In this document: in pieces, positions 47,864 through 60,823 of the stretch
Layout of the letters: every line of letters begins with the position of its first letter
Numbering within the stretch: the stretch's first letter is position 1
NCBI GenBank assembly: GCA_907163375.1
Contig: CAJQUW010005245.1
Location: 310,001-374,000 of the forward strand
Reading direction: 5' to 3'
DNA: 64,000 nucleotides
Source of the DNA: Prostheceraeus crozeri
Taxonomy: Eukaryota > Platyhelminthes > Polycladida > Euryleptidae
Program-made: the position numbers and the translations under genes
Notes under the pieces: generated by a model
Told to the model about the DNA's origin: nothing
The model's database searches: none
Seen by the model: the letters and a program-made list of their open reading frames with translations, nothing else

Positions 47864-48733
47864 TCACAAACGAGTCAAGGTCATTGCATAGTTCCGCTTT
47901 ACGTCATTGATGTTACAAGTCCAGAAGAAGAACATGTGATCCATGACGCTCATTCGATGAGACAGTCGATTATTGTTTTCCTTTATCATGATGGATTCAA
48001 GACTTAATTGCTGTCTGAAGCGACCAACAATAGTGAAGTTTTCAGCCTTGGGGCTATGCTCGTGCATAGATATCTCTGAAACAAAGGGATATCCACGCAG
48101 CTGCTCACTAATACGAGTATTGAAGTGTCTCTTAGTGGCACCGACGTACCCCATAGAAGAGCGGTCACAACTATATTGATCAGAAATGTTCGATTCAACG
48201 CCACAAAGGACAGGATCTTTGTTATAAAAGAAATCCTATAATTTTGAAGTTCTATAGGCAACTTTTATTTCAGAATTTTAAAGATGACGGTTTAATTTCT
48301 CAATTTTAAACTGCAGCTCTTTTGAGCCTTCCTGAATGAACGGAATGGACCAATGGACTTTAATTTTATCCTCTTTTTCAGACTTGCATGCATTTCGAAC
48401 ACCCTGTTCAACTGTCTTATTGATACGATCAGTCAGGTCGTCCGTAAAACCGTTCAATTTGAAGATGTTGCGAATACGAGAAGCAGCCTTTTCATACAAA
48501 TGGCTCTCTGAACAAATTCTTAAGGCTCTATAAAACAAAGAGCGAATGGCTCCCGTGTTAATGTCTTTTAAATGAAAGTCAATTTCAAGTTTGCTATTTT
48601 TGAGAGTGAGTTTGGTATCAAGAAAGGTAAGAGACTTTTCGATACGTTCTTCACAAGTGAACTGAATGTTTTCATCCAATTCATTTAAAAAGTTCAAGAA
48701 ACCTTTTGCCTCTTGGTCACTATATAATATCAC
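47864..48733 (-). pseudogene. Second Penelope-like element, RT end plus GIY-YIG nuclease
   Basis: The frame 48733-48278 is the end of a Penelope-like reverse transcriptase with thumb (FLNFLNELDENIQFTCEE, then LTFLDTKLTLKNSKLEIDF and ALRICSESHLYEKAASRI). A stop and a frame change follow. Downstream, RTSKL, then NKDPVLCGVESNISDQYSCD and YVGATKRHFNTRISEQLRG form the GIY-YIG nuclease, with H-x-IS and a late Glu in SLESIMIKE. The catalytic palm is missing (5' truncation) and at least two disabling changes are present. The sequence is clearly diverged from the Penelope-like fragment at 11.1-11.7 kb, so this is a different family. Confidence 0.83.
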
Positions 48734-48753
48734 TATATCTTGGTTACTATATA

Positions 48754-48810
48754 ATCTTTCACAAATATATTATGCATAATATATATTATACATGTATATT
48801 TGTGAAAGAT
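48754..48810. repeat. 16-bp perfect inverted repeat (hairpin)
   Basis: ATCTTTCACAAATATA (48754-48769) and TATATTTGTGAAAGAT (48795-48810) are exact complements around a 25-bp loop made of AT palindromes. It sits 21 bp beyond the truncated 5' end of the second Penelope-like element. Confidence 0.85.
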
Positions 48811-51376
48811 ACATCAATGCTTTTGACTGAGTGTTTTTTTCTGCAAAAACTAGCGGTGTTCTCATGATATGAAATAAAGGAAATAAGTCAAATCGATTAT
48901 ATTTCAATGCTAGAAATGCTCATAGGATATGCTATACTTATATAGCCAGTTTTATATTGCAGGACATCTTTAGCTTCTGACAAAGCTGCCCAAATGTCAT
49001 CAAGCCAACATATTCAAGCATTAGATTTTCAGAATAATTAACATATGTAGTCAGTCTCAATTTAGTTATCAAAGTTCAGTTTCATTCAAAATTTATTCAA
49101 AAATCAATCTCATTTTTCGCAAATAGTTTTTGCACACCTAAACTAGACAATATTTAATGCAATCAGCAAATATTTGGGAAACATATGATTAAAGCTTTAA
49201 TTTTTTCACACAGACAAATTAAATATGTTTGTGGTATTATAGTTTATGTTGCATTGAATTCTTGCTTACCCTATACATTCACATTTTATTAAATTTCCAA
49301 TGGAGATCCAATATCATGTAATAGGACATGTAGACAGTAGTAGTACTTATAAAAAGGGAGCTCAGTGAGCTAGATGATGATTTCCCTGTAATATCCCGAA
49401 CTTCTGGCTAGATATTACCACTCCTTACCAGATATATCCTGCAATCAGTTCCATAAAATAGCTTTTACACATTGGATCGCTGCTAGTTACCAATTTATCT
49501 GTTCAGATATTTCAGCATTAATAAAAAGTTGCGATGCAAGAACAAATAGATGCTGACAGACGGCAACTCAAAGCATGAACTTCAAAACTCAGTAAATGGT
49601 TTAACTAACTTTATGAGATAGCTCTACTTTGCCACGAGTGATCTAATCCGCACTAATGATAGATGTGACCGTACCCGGCCTAACTCGTCCAACCTAGGCT
49701 GGGACCTGCTTCAGACCTTCCGATTTCTAATAAAAATTTGCCTTCTCCCAACTCTGGTCGGCTTATCATTTTTCATATTCTATTACTCATATTTGCTTCT
49801 TTCAGACTTTTTCTTTTGTCTACCGAGATATTTCAAAGAATTGAATTGATTCAAAATTAGTCCTTTCAAAACCATCATCCTTTAATGAAAACCTAAGACT
49901 ATTACTTCGGAAGAAGCACATCACATAATCATGTCACTGCAGAAGTCAGACTAATGTGGATAAACATAATTAATTACTCGACTAGTTCAAAAATAGACCT
50001 GTTGTCACCATGAACGTCTGATAAAACGTAAACATCATTATTGCACTTTGGCCCTCTAAATACATTAAGACTGTGATATACTGTGTACATTTAAGACTGT
50101 GACCATGTGATCAGACATAGTGTATTCAACAACTTGACTATACAATCATTAGCCTACTGCGACAATTGCAAGGTAATCAGAATAAATTTGGTAATCAAGG
50201 TAATCTTGCAAGTTAAATGAAATTGTACGTGCATCACTAATAGAGTATCGTCATCAGACAAAGTCGGATGTTACAATGTAGACTATTTGAAGCATTTTGT
50301 AATTCAGTTGTAAATGAAACCACTTCAATAAACCGCAAAAATTGATTGTGAAATTAAGCAGTTAAGTGTGCTGGTGTAAATAGCGCACTCTAAAGGAAGA
50401 TAGATATCAAATGAACACATATTTACAAATACTCGCACTTCTGAAAATGTAAGCTGCTGTTTATATGCCTGTGATGGCATTTGCTATCAGATCACTTTGA
50501 TTGACAGATAAAATGCATGATGATTGATTCTATTAATGATTAACACACATTTGTACGGTATTTTGTTTTCTTTTTTCATGAATAACCCTCTAATGGATCG
50601 GGTCATATTTGTCTGCATGTACATGTACGTGCCCGTATGTTGTATCAAATAAGTTATGAGTAATGTGTCTATTGTACTAATATACCAAGCACATTATATT
50701 CACAGTGTGATCAATATTCTGTTTATATTGATTCTGATTCGAGCTCGTTTCTCAAAGATATATGGTATTTCATTATTTATATTGGTGATTGTCCACATAT
50801 CCTGCTTTTATTTAATCTTATTTCAAGCAAGATAATGTGGCTTAAAGGAGCTGAAATTTAATTGATGTAGTTTTATATGTTCTCAAAAATCAGAAAATTG
50901 TCGATAATTTTGGCGCGCTTCGTCCCAAAAAGGGGACTGAAATATATAGTTGGGTGGCATATTGTATAAATGGCGCAGTGATCTTATTTAAACGGTGCAG
51001 TATAGCATTTTTACTTAATTCATTACGCCCCTGAAAAAGCAGCTGAAAGTTCTAGTCTCCATACATTGCATTCATAATATCTTGTTGGCCATAGTCTCCG
51101 TTATCAAGTCGCAATCAGATAACAAATTCCAATTCATGCTCCAAACTCTGAGCAAAATCATGTATTATCGAAAGATATTGAGGACAAGTGGTTCTACAGC
51201 TTTAGTCCTTGTAATAAATTGATAACATGAATGAGGCTGATGCATGCCGGCGTATTAGTAGGCACTATGAGTTTGCCCACGTTTATTTGAAGATATATCT
51301 TGAGGATTCGGGCTTCAGGATCACCTCCGCGTCCATGATAATGGAATAGTTAGGAAGCGCATTATTCAAACTTGTG
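48811..51376. other. Intergenic stretch, no gene recognised
   Basis: No open frame over 60 codons on either strand, and no transposon ends noticed. Confidence 0.4.
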
Positions 51377-52131
51377 TTAATTACTCATGAAATGTAATTG
51401 ATTACAATTACAAATTACATCTTTGTCAATGTAATTGATTACAATAACAGGTTGCTCCGCATTTCTTTAATTACATTTCAATTACTTTAGATAATTGCCG
51501 GCATTACGCTATTCGTTTTCCAAACATTTCTTTATCTGGGCTGATATGCAAAGGTCAATCACTAGTCCTCCCCGGAATACAGACCATACGCTTGTAGCTT
51601 TGATATAAAATTGCCAGTTCTTTATTCCCCCAAGTGCCTCACATCTCTACTACGATTTAAGCTGAAGATGCAATGGTTTGACACCCAAACTTACGGCTTC
51701 TAGGAAACTATTACGATTGCATTTATATCTCCGTTAAGGCCTAAATTGATTAAAACATTTAAACTGTGGACAAATTCTTGAAGAGTTCATGTGCCTCTCA
51801 TTTTCTGAGGGGTCCATTCGCACTAGTTTTCTGATTTGCATTTTCGGATCAGCAATTAGAGGGGAAGAATATCGCAACACCGGCAGTTAATTTAGATTTC
51901 GACAATTAGCTTCGTAGTAAATTTATTCGAAAAATGTCTAGTGGCACTACACCCAGTGTATATGCACATCTAAGTCTTTTAACGCATTATCGACGAGGAG
52001 AGTAAGGTAATTTGAAATGCATGCTAATGAACAGAGCTGACCGTAAAGTAATTGCAATTAGGCTATATCTTAATTACATGGCTAAAGATGTAATTGATTA
52101 CAATTACTAATTACTAATTACTAATTACTAA
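51377..52131. mobile_element. MITE with TAATTAC-rich inverted ends
   Basis: The left end carries GTAATTGATTACAATTAC and AATTACATCTTTGTCAATGTAATT (about 51398-51450). The right end carries their inverted counterparts (CATGGCTAAAGATGTAATTGATTACAATTAC, about 52078-52107), then four tandem TAATTAC units to 52131. Such ends are common in hAT-like MITEs. Outer boundaries are approximate and no target duplication is certain. No coding sequence inside. A LINE fragment begins exactly where it ends. Confidence 0.65.
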
Positions 52132-53424
52132 TTAGCTGCTCCTTTTATTGCATGGCCCCTATGACACATTACAAATTCATCTATTTTGGAAAGGAAAGTA
52201 CCGTCGGCCTTCAAATAATGCGTTGTTGCTCCAGTCCCTAAGTCTAGTCCTGCAAGCATCAATAATCTACGACCTATTACTTTGTTGAGTGCATCAAGTA
52301 AGATCCTCGAAAAGGTGGCCTTAAATTCACTCAAGAGCATCATGATTTCTTGATTTCTTGCATCGCAATTTGCTTGCAAGCCTAAGTCGAGTATTGCGTC
52401 TTCATTGATTTCTTTACATGTCCATACTACAAAGTCTTTGGATGACCTCATTATATCCTCCTGTTTGCTACTTAGCTATGATTTCAGCAAAGCGTTTGAC
52501 TCTATTCCTTTGACATCCTCATTAACAAGCTTGTTGCACTTGACTTCCCTTCCGGATTTATTTCCAGCACGACTATTTTTGAGTCAGAAACCTAAGAGTC
52601 AAATTTAAAGGTGCTCTCAGTAACTTACTTCGAGCTATGTAGTGGTGTGCCATAAGGTTCCCTTTTGAGTCCTTATCTTTTGTGATGTACTGCTATGACT
52701 TACAACTGGTATGCGCGGATGCATTTTTGATACAATGTGCTGATGATATCTGTGAAGTTATTGATATTAGACATGATGATTTCTGAAACGTTTCGTCGAC
52801 AATGAGAAGAGAGCATGATTGCATTCGTCGTTGGTTCTCAAAAAAAATAAGTTGATGCTAAATGAGTCAAAATATTTCATTGCAAGTTTCATAAAGCAGA
52901 GATCGCCGAATATTTTATGTGATTTGCCTTTCTCTTGAAGAGAGAATTCAAATTTATCGGAGTATCTTGGTCTGATGATCTAACATGTACATTTTCATCA
53001 ACTTGAGGTACGCTGATCACGACGGTTGTATATTTTGCGTGTTCTGAAACCGGTCCTATCTCATAACGAATTATGCTTGTTTTAGAATGCTATGATAGAA
53101 AGTATATTTCTGCACTGTGCACCTCTGTTTGGGCATCTCAGTTTTAAATGTTGTCATATTATAGATAAAACTCTTCGTCGTGCACGTCGTATCATCTGCT
53201 CGTCAGAATGTTCGTGTGCCTTTGCTTATTCTAACAATTTCCTTGATAAGCACAAGTCATCTTACAAGAAGTTACTCCGGTCAGAGAACTTACTTGACCA
53301 TCCTTCGTATTCAGTATGTTCCAGCAATTATAGAAAATCGAGTTTCTGCTCTTGCAGCTTTAACGAGCAGGAGGAGGAGGAATTGCTTCACTGTGTATTC
53401 AAGTATTGTGTAGAATGGACTTGA
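52132..53424 (+). pseudogene. Decayed LINE related to the 37-40.6 kb element
   Basis: Plus-strand pieces follow ORF2 of the nested LINE in order. They are APFIAWPL and SINNLRPITLLSASSKILEK (from 52132), LLLSYDFSKAFDSI (about 52460), SGVP-stop-GSLLSPYL (about 52643), CADDICEVID (about 52738), and finally 53092-53424 with ESIFLHCAPLFGHLSF and RRARRIICSSECSC. Multiple stops and frameshifts separate them. The tail ends in (ATT)n near 53520. The endonuclease half is absent; the copy starts at the edge of the adjacent MITE. Confidence 0.82.
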
Positions 53425-53429
53425 GTCAA

Positions 53430-54466
53430 TTTTATAAGTCACTTTTCCACTGAGAATTTGCATCTTTTACAGTTTATCATTATTGTCTTTTTGATTTATA
53501 TTTCATTGAATGTTGAAATTATTATTATTTATGCTTTTATTCTATGCGTTTAGCTAGTTTGCATAAGAGGATGAATGGACACAATACGGCATCCTCCCTC
53601 AGCGGATGAACTCCATGCAAATGAAACATGGAGGTGGAAATTCACACATGGCCTATTTGCGAAACGATTGATATTATATGAAACTCCATTTGACAAAGTG
53701 AACTGGAGTAGGCTCTTGTCATTTAGTATGCATTGGAATTCGGGACTTGAAGCTGTACAAGAATTACGAAATTGCCAAATGAATTTCTTCCCTTTCAAGT
53801 TTCATTGCCTTGCATTTTTCACAACGCTTGCAAGATATTTACACTCTATAGTTAATAAACAAGTTTAATAACTTTGCAGCAAAATGCAAGAAAGTTTTCA
53901 TTTATAACACACGAACTTTTAACCTAACAGTAATTCCCAAACTGGTCACATTGCACCCAATCCCAAAATTTTTGGAGGAAACTTTGAATTTTTCAAAAAT
54001 AAAAGCCTAGGTCACGTAGATTTGTGAATTAGGGCCTACCGGTACATGAAAGCCAAAATCCATGCTTTTGCAAGCGTAGTAGCTTTGATATTTAACATTC
54101 TGCAACCTGTAGACGGATCTGCTCTTTATTTGAGCTTGGAACAATTTTGAAGTGATCTAAGAGGGCAATATACCTCAATAAACGAACGGCCTCAGGTGAC
54201 ATTCCCATAATCTAAGCTAAAATATGGGCTCACAGAAGCCGAAAATCTGATTTTAAATTAATGCGGTAAGTCTACGCTTAAGGAACGTAGATTGATGCAC
54301 ACATCATAATAATAATAATTGGCTTTTTTGCGAAATGACAGACGCATATCGTTTACAAAAGTGACAAGGGACAAAGAAAAGGAAAAATCAGTTACTGTGG
54401 ATCACTGTTACTCAGAAAAAGTCACTATGGATCATTCGATTGATCAATGTCCTTGCGTTATTCGCA
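53430..54466. other. Intergenic stretch, no gene recognised
   Basis: One 97-codon plus-strand frame (53575-53868) has no recognisable domain. A short (AAT)n run lies at about 54305-54318. Confidence 0.4.
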
Positions 54467-57400
54467 CTAATTTGTCTTTCTCTGCAGCCGGTGCAGTCCT
54501 GGCCTGAGATTCCTTTGGTGCGCAGCTAAAGGCAATAATTGGCGGTGCAGCATGTGCTCTTTCCGCATTATTTTTCGGAATAACTTTCTGTCCATTTCCG
54601 CGTCGACTTCATGGATATCCGCGGGCTTGGCGTATCCGTAGCGTGCTCCTCGCTTCATATATTTCTCGATGCGTTTCTTATCATCTGTGCTCGCGAATCT
54701 CCACCAACTGGGTACGGCGTACATAATTCTACTTGTCACCATCGCTGTGCAAATTTGATGCAGCAGTATTTGATTAGCACCTCGGCTTCTTGATATCTTC
54801 ATGATATACAAGCTTTCATTGCACTTCTTAAGTAATTTGCTGACGTGGATGCTCATGGTTCGTTTTGTGTAAAAGTGACTCCAAGGATCGTAATTTCGTT
54901 CGCTCTTCTTATGTTTGGCAGCTCTGGAGGTTGAATGTTTGATCTAGGTCTTAGGAAGATAATTTCTTGCGATTTCTTTTCGCTGAGATGGAGATTTCTG
55001 ATGTTGATCGCCCAATGTTTGATGTTCTACAGTTCTTGTGCTGTCGCATAGAAATTTTCTGGTGGCACTATGAGATATGTGTCATCCGCATATTTTAAGA
55101 TAGCGTTCCCTTTGATGGTCACCTTCAAGTCAGACACAATTATTGAGAAAGCACTTGGTCCGATCACTGAGCCTTGAACTACGCCTGCATGGATATTAGA
55201 TAATTTTGAGGATAGTTCATTCATAAGTGTTGCTTGTTTGCGATTTTCAAAGAAGCTAATCATCCAGTTGTATATTTCATCAAGCAAATTCATATTACCG
55301 AGGTTTTGAAAAAGGGCTGAACGCTTTGCTGTGTCGAATGCTTTTGAGAAGTCTAGTGCTACCAGTCGGACTGCTTTGTTAATTTCGAGAGCTGATGCTA
55401 TCTCATTTAATATTGCTATCAGCGCTGCAGTTGTGCTTCCAGTTGGTCGGAGGGCAAATCGGTCAGCAAATTGGATGCTCTCCATAATAGCTCTGTTGAT
55501 GAATTTCTTGACGATCAATCTTTCACAAAGTTGTGACAAAACTGGTGTGATGGAGATTGGTCGAAAGTCACCTGGCTTTGATGGTCTTGGTGTCCTTGGT
55601 ATGGAATTTGCAAAGGCCAGTTTTTATTGCTCTGGTGCAATGCTTATTTGAGGGGACCTGTTGATGAGCCTCGCTAGCGGTTCACAGATGTTATCAGCTG
55701 CCAAACGTAAAAGCCATGAAGGTACACATTCGGACCCTGTAGCAGTTTTCTTCAATTTCGATAGAGCCATTTGTATTTCATACACTTCGAAGTGTTCGTT
55801 GAGGCCGTTTGTTGGTCCCTCTTTCCGCATGACTTCTTCATAAGTATGATCAGTTGAAATTTCTGTGTAATATTCATTCATTGTTTTCGCACAAAGCTTA
55901 CTATGTCTCGAAGTTTCCTTTTCCTTCCTGGCTATGTTTCGTATTTCAGTTTATTTGAATTATCGATTATAATGATTTCATTCATCTTTTCGCTTATGAT
56001 GCCAGTTTTGGTCACATTACCCTTCCGCATGCACTGATTCTTCTTCCGAAGTAAACGCTTAATATATGGTGTAACAAATAAGGGGTCTCTCGAAGTTATT
56101 GTGATTCCTTTCTGCGGAAAGTATAAATCCATAACAGCATAAAGCAATAAGTAAAACTCGTTCGATGTTTCTTGGAAAGTGCCAGCCAGCATCTGGTTCT
56201 AGTTTCAACTTGTTGCGAGACATTTCTTCGTGGAAGCGGGCGATGTTCTTCGGGTCTCTTACTCTGATTACTTTGTGATGCTTGGTTTTTGGAGATTTGT
56301 GCCGTTCGTTATGATTTTCAGTATTAATGCCAATGATGCATTGGTGGTCAGACTTCACAGCCGATTTCAAAACTGAAACATTCAATAGCATTGTTTCACT
56401 TGTGTATATCCTGTCCAGAGGGCGATCTTTCCTTGTTGGTGCCTTAACAATATCTAATAGACAGGTTGATTCCGCAATCTGCCTATCATCGAGTTCATTA
56501 AAGTCTCCTGCAAGTATGATAGTATGTTTATGTTTAGGGTAATTGACTCAGTAATCGCTGACAGTGGTTTCCAAGTAATCGAGAATAGGTACAGTGTATG
56601 ACGCTTTCGGTGGGTGATAGCAAACGCCGATGATGTAGTAGGCATTACTGAGAGAGGTCTTAATCCATATAACTTCGTGGTCTGATGAGTTATTTATTTT
56701 GGAATAGTGCAGATTGCTTTGTATATAATTATTGCTATGCCTCCTCCTTTTCGCCTTTCTCTATCCTTCCTAATAAATGTCGTATCCTGGGAGTGAAATG
56801 ATCTTCCCATCATGATGCTGCTTTAGGTGAGTCTCTGCTATATAGCCAAGTTAGATGTCATACCTGTAGTGTGACACCTTGTGACATGATGTCAGTTCAT
56901 GTAGTGCACCGATATCTGGCAGTAAATCTATTGATGGTTGAAGCAACGGTTGTTCTGAATGAGTATAAATAATTTAAAAATTTTTAATTTAAAAACAATT
57001 TAAAAAGTAATTGTAAAAATACCCACCAAGGTCTGCATACAGTTGATCTCTTGCATAATGCTTTGCAATAGATGCGACGTTCAAGACGTAGATATTAGGT
57101 ATTGTTCGAGTATCAGCTATGACTTTGTCGTTTCGTTGTTCATTATGCGGTATATCAATCAGTTGACGTGTTTTGCAATCCTTGATCTCTGCGTTTGTAG
57201 TTTCTGGTCTACCTCCTCTTCTATATATCACCTCAATGGAACGGATTTCTTCAATTCCTGCGCTTTAGAATCCCTGTTGTTGCATTGCTGATCTTTCCGT
57301 CTTCCATTTATTTTTTCTTTTCCCTGATCGTCTTTTTCTTTTTGTTCCACCTCGCTTAAATCTTTTCCTGATATCACTTGGGATTTCGAATGGGTTACTC

Positions 57401-57700
57401 AAGTAAGGAGCAAGTCCGGCATAGCTCCTGCGAGGATGCAGGGGAGGTAATTGCTCAGTCATAATTTATAGAAATACTTGAAAGATTTGGAGGTGAGAAA
57501 CAGACACCCGAAACAGAGCCTGCGTATTTGGGAGGAGACAACGGATGTCAATCCTGAAACTGAGTCCATTGGCCTGGTACCGCCCCTCTCTTCAAGCCAG
57601 ACCACCCACGTTAGATACTGATTTCCTATCAGCCATTCAGTTCTTCGGCACGTTCGGATGCACCTTGAACTTAGGAATTTTCTGCCTGTGTTTATTCCCA
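54467..57700 (-). pseudogene. Near full-length but broken LINE (CR1/Jockey-like)
   Basis: Minus-strand fragments cover a whole ORF2 in order. The frame from 57462 has a basic N-terminal segment (RFKRGGTKRKRRSGKRK). 57231-56989 gives IYVLNVASIAKHYARDQLY (APE start). 56391-56059 gives SDHQCIIG (APE end, SDH intact) and the linker. 55881-55624 gives MALSKLKKTATGSECVPSWL. 55539-55027 gives ALDFSKAFD, VVQGSVIGPSAF and KYADDTYLI (active site intact). 54856-54467 gives the C-terminal CTAMVTSRIMYAVPSWW. At least four frameshifts plus stops separate them. It differs from the 37-40.6 kb LINE, so a second family. Sequence 57463-57700 is probably its 5' leader. Confidence 0.85.
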
Positions 57701-57701
57701 T

Positions 57702-60700
57702 AGTTTCTGGCTAAAACCTATATGCGAAACAACAAAGCCATCTGATATGATGTTCATAGGTTCGATTAAGTGAGTGGCCAGATTCTTCATATGCTATATA
57801 AAGAATGAACATATGGTGGCCAGATAAACCTATGCTTATTTTGCCTAGTAAGGGCTATGGAGGCACATGTAGACTTCTTAAAAGGTAAGAGGTGGAAACG
57901 GCTGTTGGAAAAGTCGCTTCTATAATCAAACACATAGCTGTGAAGGTGTAGTCGCCTTCAAGCGGCCTTTTTCAGAGGCAGATGTGGGTATCTGGCATAG
58001 GTTGAAGGCAAGTGTTGAAAAACGCCACCACCAAAATCATGCTCAGCGCGGCGGATACGAAGTCGGCGGTGCGAGGAAGAGCCTTTCTGCTCGGAGGTGG
58101 AAGCGAGGGAGCATCCGGCATAGGTTGGAAGCGAAAGAGGATGGTGGCAAAGGTAACTCCATATCCTTGTTGCCTGGTGACATACAGCTCAAAAAGGAGA
58201 CATTGAATCCTCACTAAATTTTCAGTAGGCCTGTAGTAAGTTAAGATCGATTAAAATTGGTTTTATAGGTTCCTCATGGGATTCGATTTTTCTAAAATGG
58301 TGGATTTCTTCATGAGATAAAATAGGTTATATCTGCGTTTCAAGCATTTCTCATCAGAGCGTAGTTTTATAACATAGTTATGAGCGGCTGAACACATGTC
58401 TCGTTTTCGAAGTAAAGTTTTTCATCAAAATGGCTATCATTTTTATTCATTATTATTTTATCCAATTACTTTCACTTCGCGTATTTACCAAAGGAGTGCA
58501 AACAACCGTTGTAACTTTTTGATGCATTGATAATTTAATCAGTTTAGAGTGCTCGCATATGGATTATATAATGACTGATTTACTTATACAAGTTCAGGTA
58601 TACATTAAAGTGTCACATCAAGCGGTTAACTGACTTGCCACGTAATGCCATTTTAAAAGTTTCCCTCACACGGAAGTAGACGAGCAAATGTGAAGGACTC
58701 TTTAAAAATCATCAAGTTTGCATTTAGAAAACCAATATTGCGCAAATAAACATGATGTAAGATAGAAAGTATTTCTACTAAGATTTCAATGCAATTTGAT
58801 ATGGGAAGAGGTTTTCCCAGGATTTTGTAGGTGCCGGTAATCTGTTTCATTTATTCTTGCAAAAGCTTTGTCACTAGGCATACAATCATTATGAATCAAT
58901 ATTAATTATAATGATTATGATATTATGATTAATCATTATAAATATATTTTGATATTAAAATTGATTGCAGTCAATATTAGCAATTAACACAGTAGGCAAA
59001 TGTCAGCTATGTTTTCCATTCAACTGAAATCTTCCTTGAAAGAACACTTCGTGTTTCGGGTTCCTACCGTTCAGTGACTTTCCAGTGGTTACTTTAATGC
59101 AAACCGAAGGATTTTACGAACATATTCTTGATAGTGAATCGAAATTTTGTACAGTTCCAATATAAATTTACTCATTGACAATACATGAAGGGCACTGGAA
59201 AACAAATCAAACGCTTCTTACTTGCGTACAATCGTACTATTCGGAAACATTCTGTTGCTCTAGTGATCTAAGATCAACAATATGCAATTATTGTATGAAG
59301 ATGCAATAATGATATGTAATTTTGATGGAGTATTTTCTGCTAAAAATTCATGGGATCGATGAATAAACCATATCAAGTAGTCAAAGCCAATTATTTTGAG
59401 TTGGTACGATTAGAATCCTCATCATTAGACATTTGATGTTTGTGTCCAATATGGGGGTCTCCAGGCCTCAGTAGTTATCGCGATTTCCATCAGGTCAAGA
59501 ATTTAACAATCTGTGTCAATGCGTTTCATTCGATTTCGTTCTATTGTATTTTATCTGCTCACTGTCACTTCTTATTGACGTTGGCATGCTTACGTAAATT
59601 GCAATTCACTGAATCTTCCAGATGTTCCTTTCTGAACATAAAAATAAAATGTTTAAACCTATAAAATTCCTTAACCCTAAACGGTCCATGGTGTAATATA
59701 ATGAACAGACTGTTCCACCCTTCATACAAATACTGCGATACTGGTTTCAGCCGATCTTTGTAGCAGAAAAGTAGAGCAGTCACTGGCATGATATTGCTTT
59801 ATCACGTATCTTCACGTAGTTGATCATTTGTGATGAAATATATTCGAATTTCAAATTTATCAGCTGCTCTCGTCTACAGACCTATTCGGCGTGTGTGACC
59901 CAGGCGACCAGATAAATTTTTATCCCTGAAAAAATTAAAAAATGTAGAAGGAGATGCAATTGAGATATTCTGAGTCTTGTCTAAAGTAAATACCAAGATA
60001 TAGGATAATTTTGATCGATGAACAAGTTTGTGTATCATAATGCACAATGTGCAGTTAGGACATTCTGTGAAAGATAGTCAATTCACGAATATTGTGAATT
60101 TAGTGAATTTTTTGATGAATTTAGTTTTTGATTATCAAACAACACTAAGTATGACATGTTGAGACTAGTAGCCATACGCTTCCTATATATTATATATATT
60201 CACAAATTTTGCAGAATATTTAGTAGGCCCACATTACTAGACATCATTTTTTTCTTTTTCATATTCACAACCATAGTTTTAATCGCTTCTTGGAGAGACG
60301 AGAGTGCCATCCATGATCCATTACCTGCACGGGAACTGCAAAATTGGTTCATTGCCGATATTATAAGAGATCGCTAAAATTGCTGCATAAAACAGAAAAA
60401 AATTTCAATCACTTATAGAACTCTCAAGAGTCGAAAAAGTCAGCTTAGTTGTTATAATGCACATTTGGCTGAACTGCCCATCGTTCATTATAATACACAA
60501 ACTCATTCTTAGAGCTCTGAAACATTTATTCATCTTTAAATGCTTGATTGTGTGTTATGACACGGAATAGCAATTTCTCTCAAAAGAAGAAATTTTTCTT
60601 ATTAAGAGAAGGTAGTTTGAGCAGTTTAAGGTTAATAAACTTATTCTCTTGTCAACGTTATTGCCCTTACTAGAATTTCATGTACAATTCTACTTACAGA

Positions 60701-60823
60701 AAGAGCAGTGACGCAAAAGTGTTTCTCAATCATCTCACGACATGCATTTAACCCTTTCCATACCACCAAAGGCCTTTTTTGTCAATTGTCACCTTTTTTC
60801 GTGGTCCTCAAAACTGAGCCATC
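57702..60823. other. Intergenic stretch with a GC-rich patch
   Basis: 57990-58200 is GC-rich compared with its surroundings and repeats GGCATAGGTTG(G)AAG at 57994 and 58117. It could be leader sequence of a LINE or an unrelated repeat. Around 58909-58945 an AT-rich near-palindrome (TTATAATGATTA and TAATCATTATAA) occurs. No gene recognised. Confidence 0.4.
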
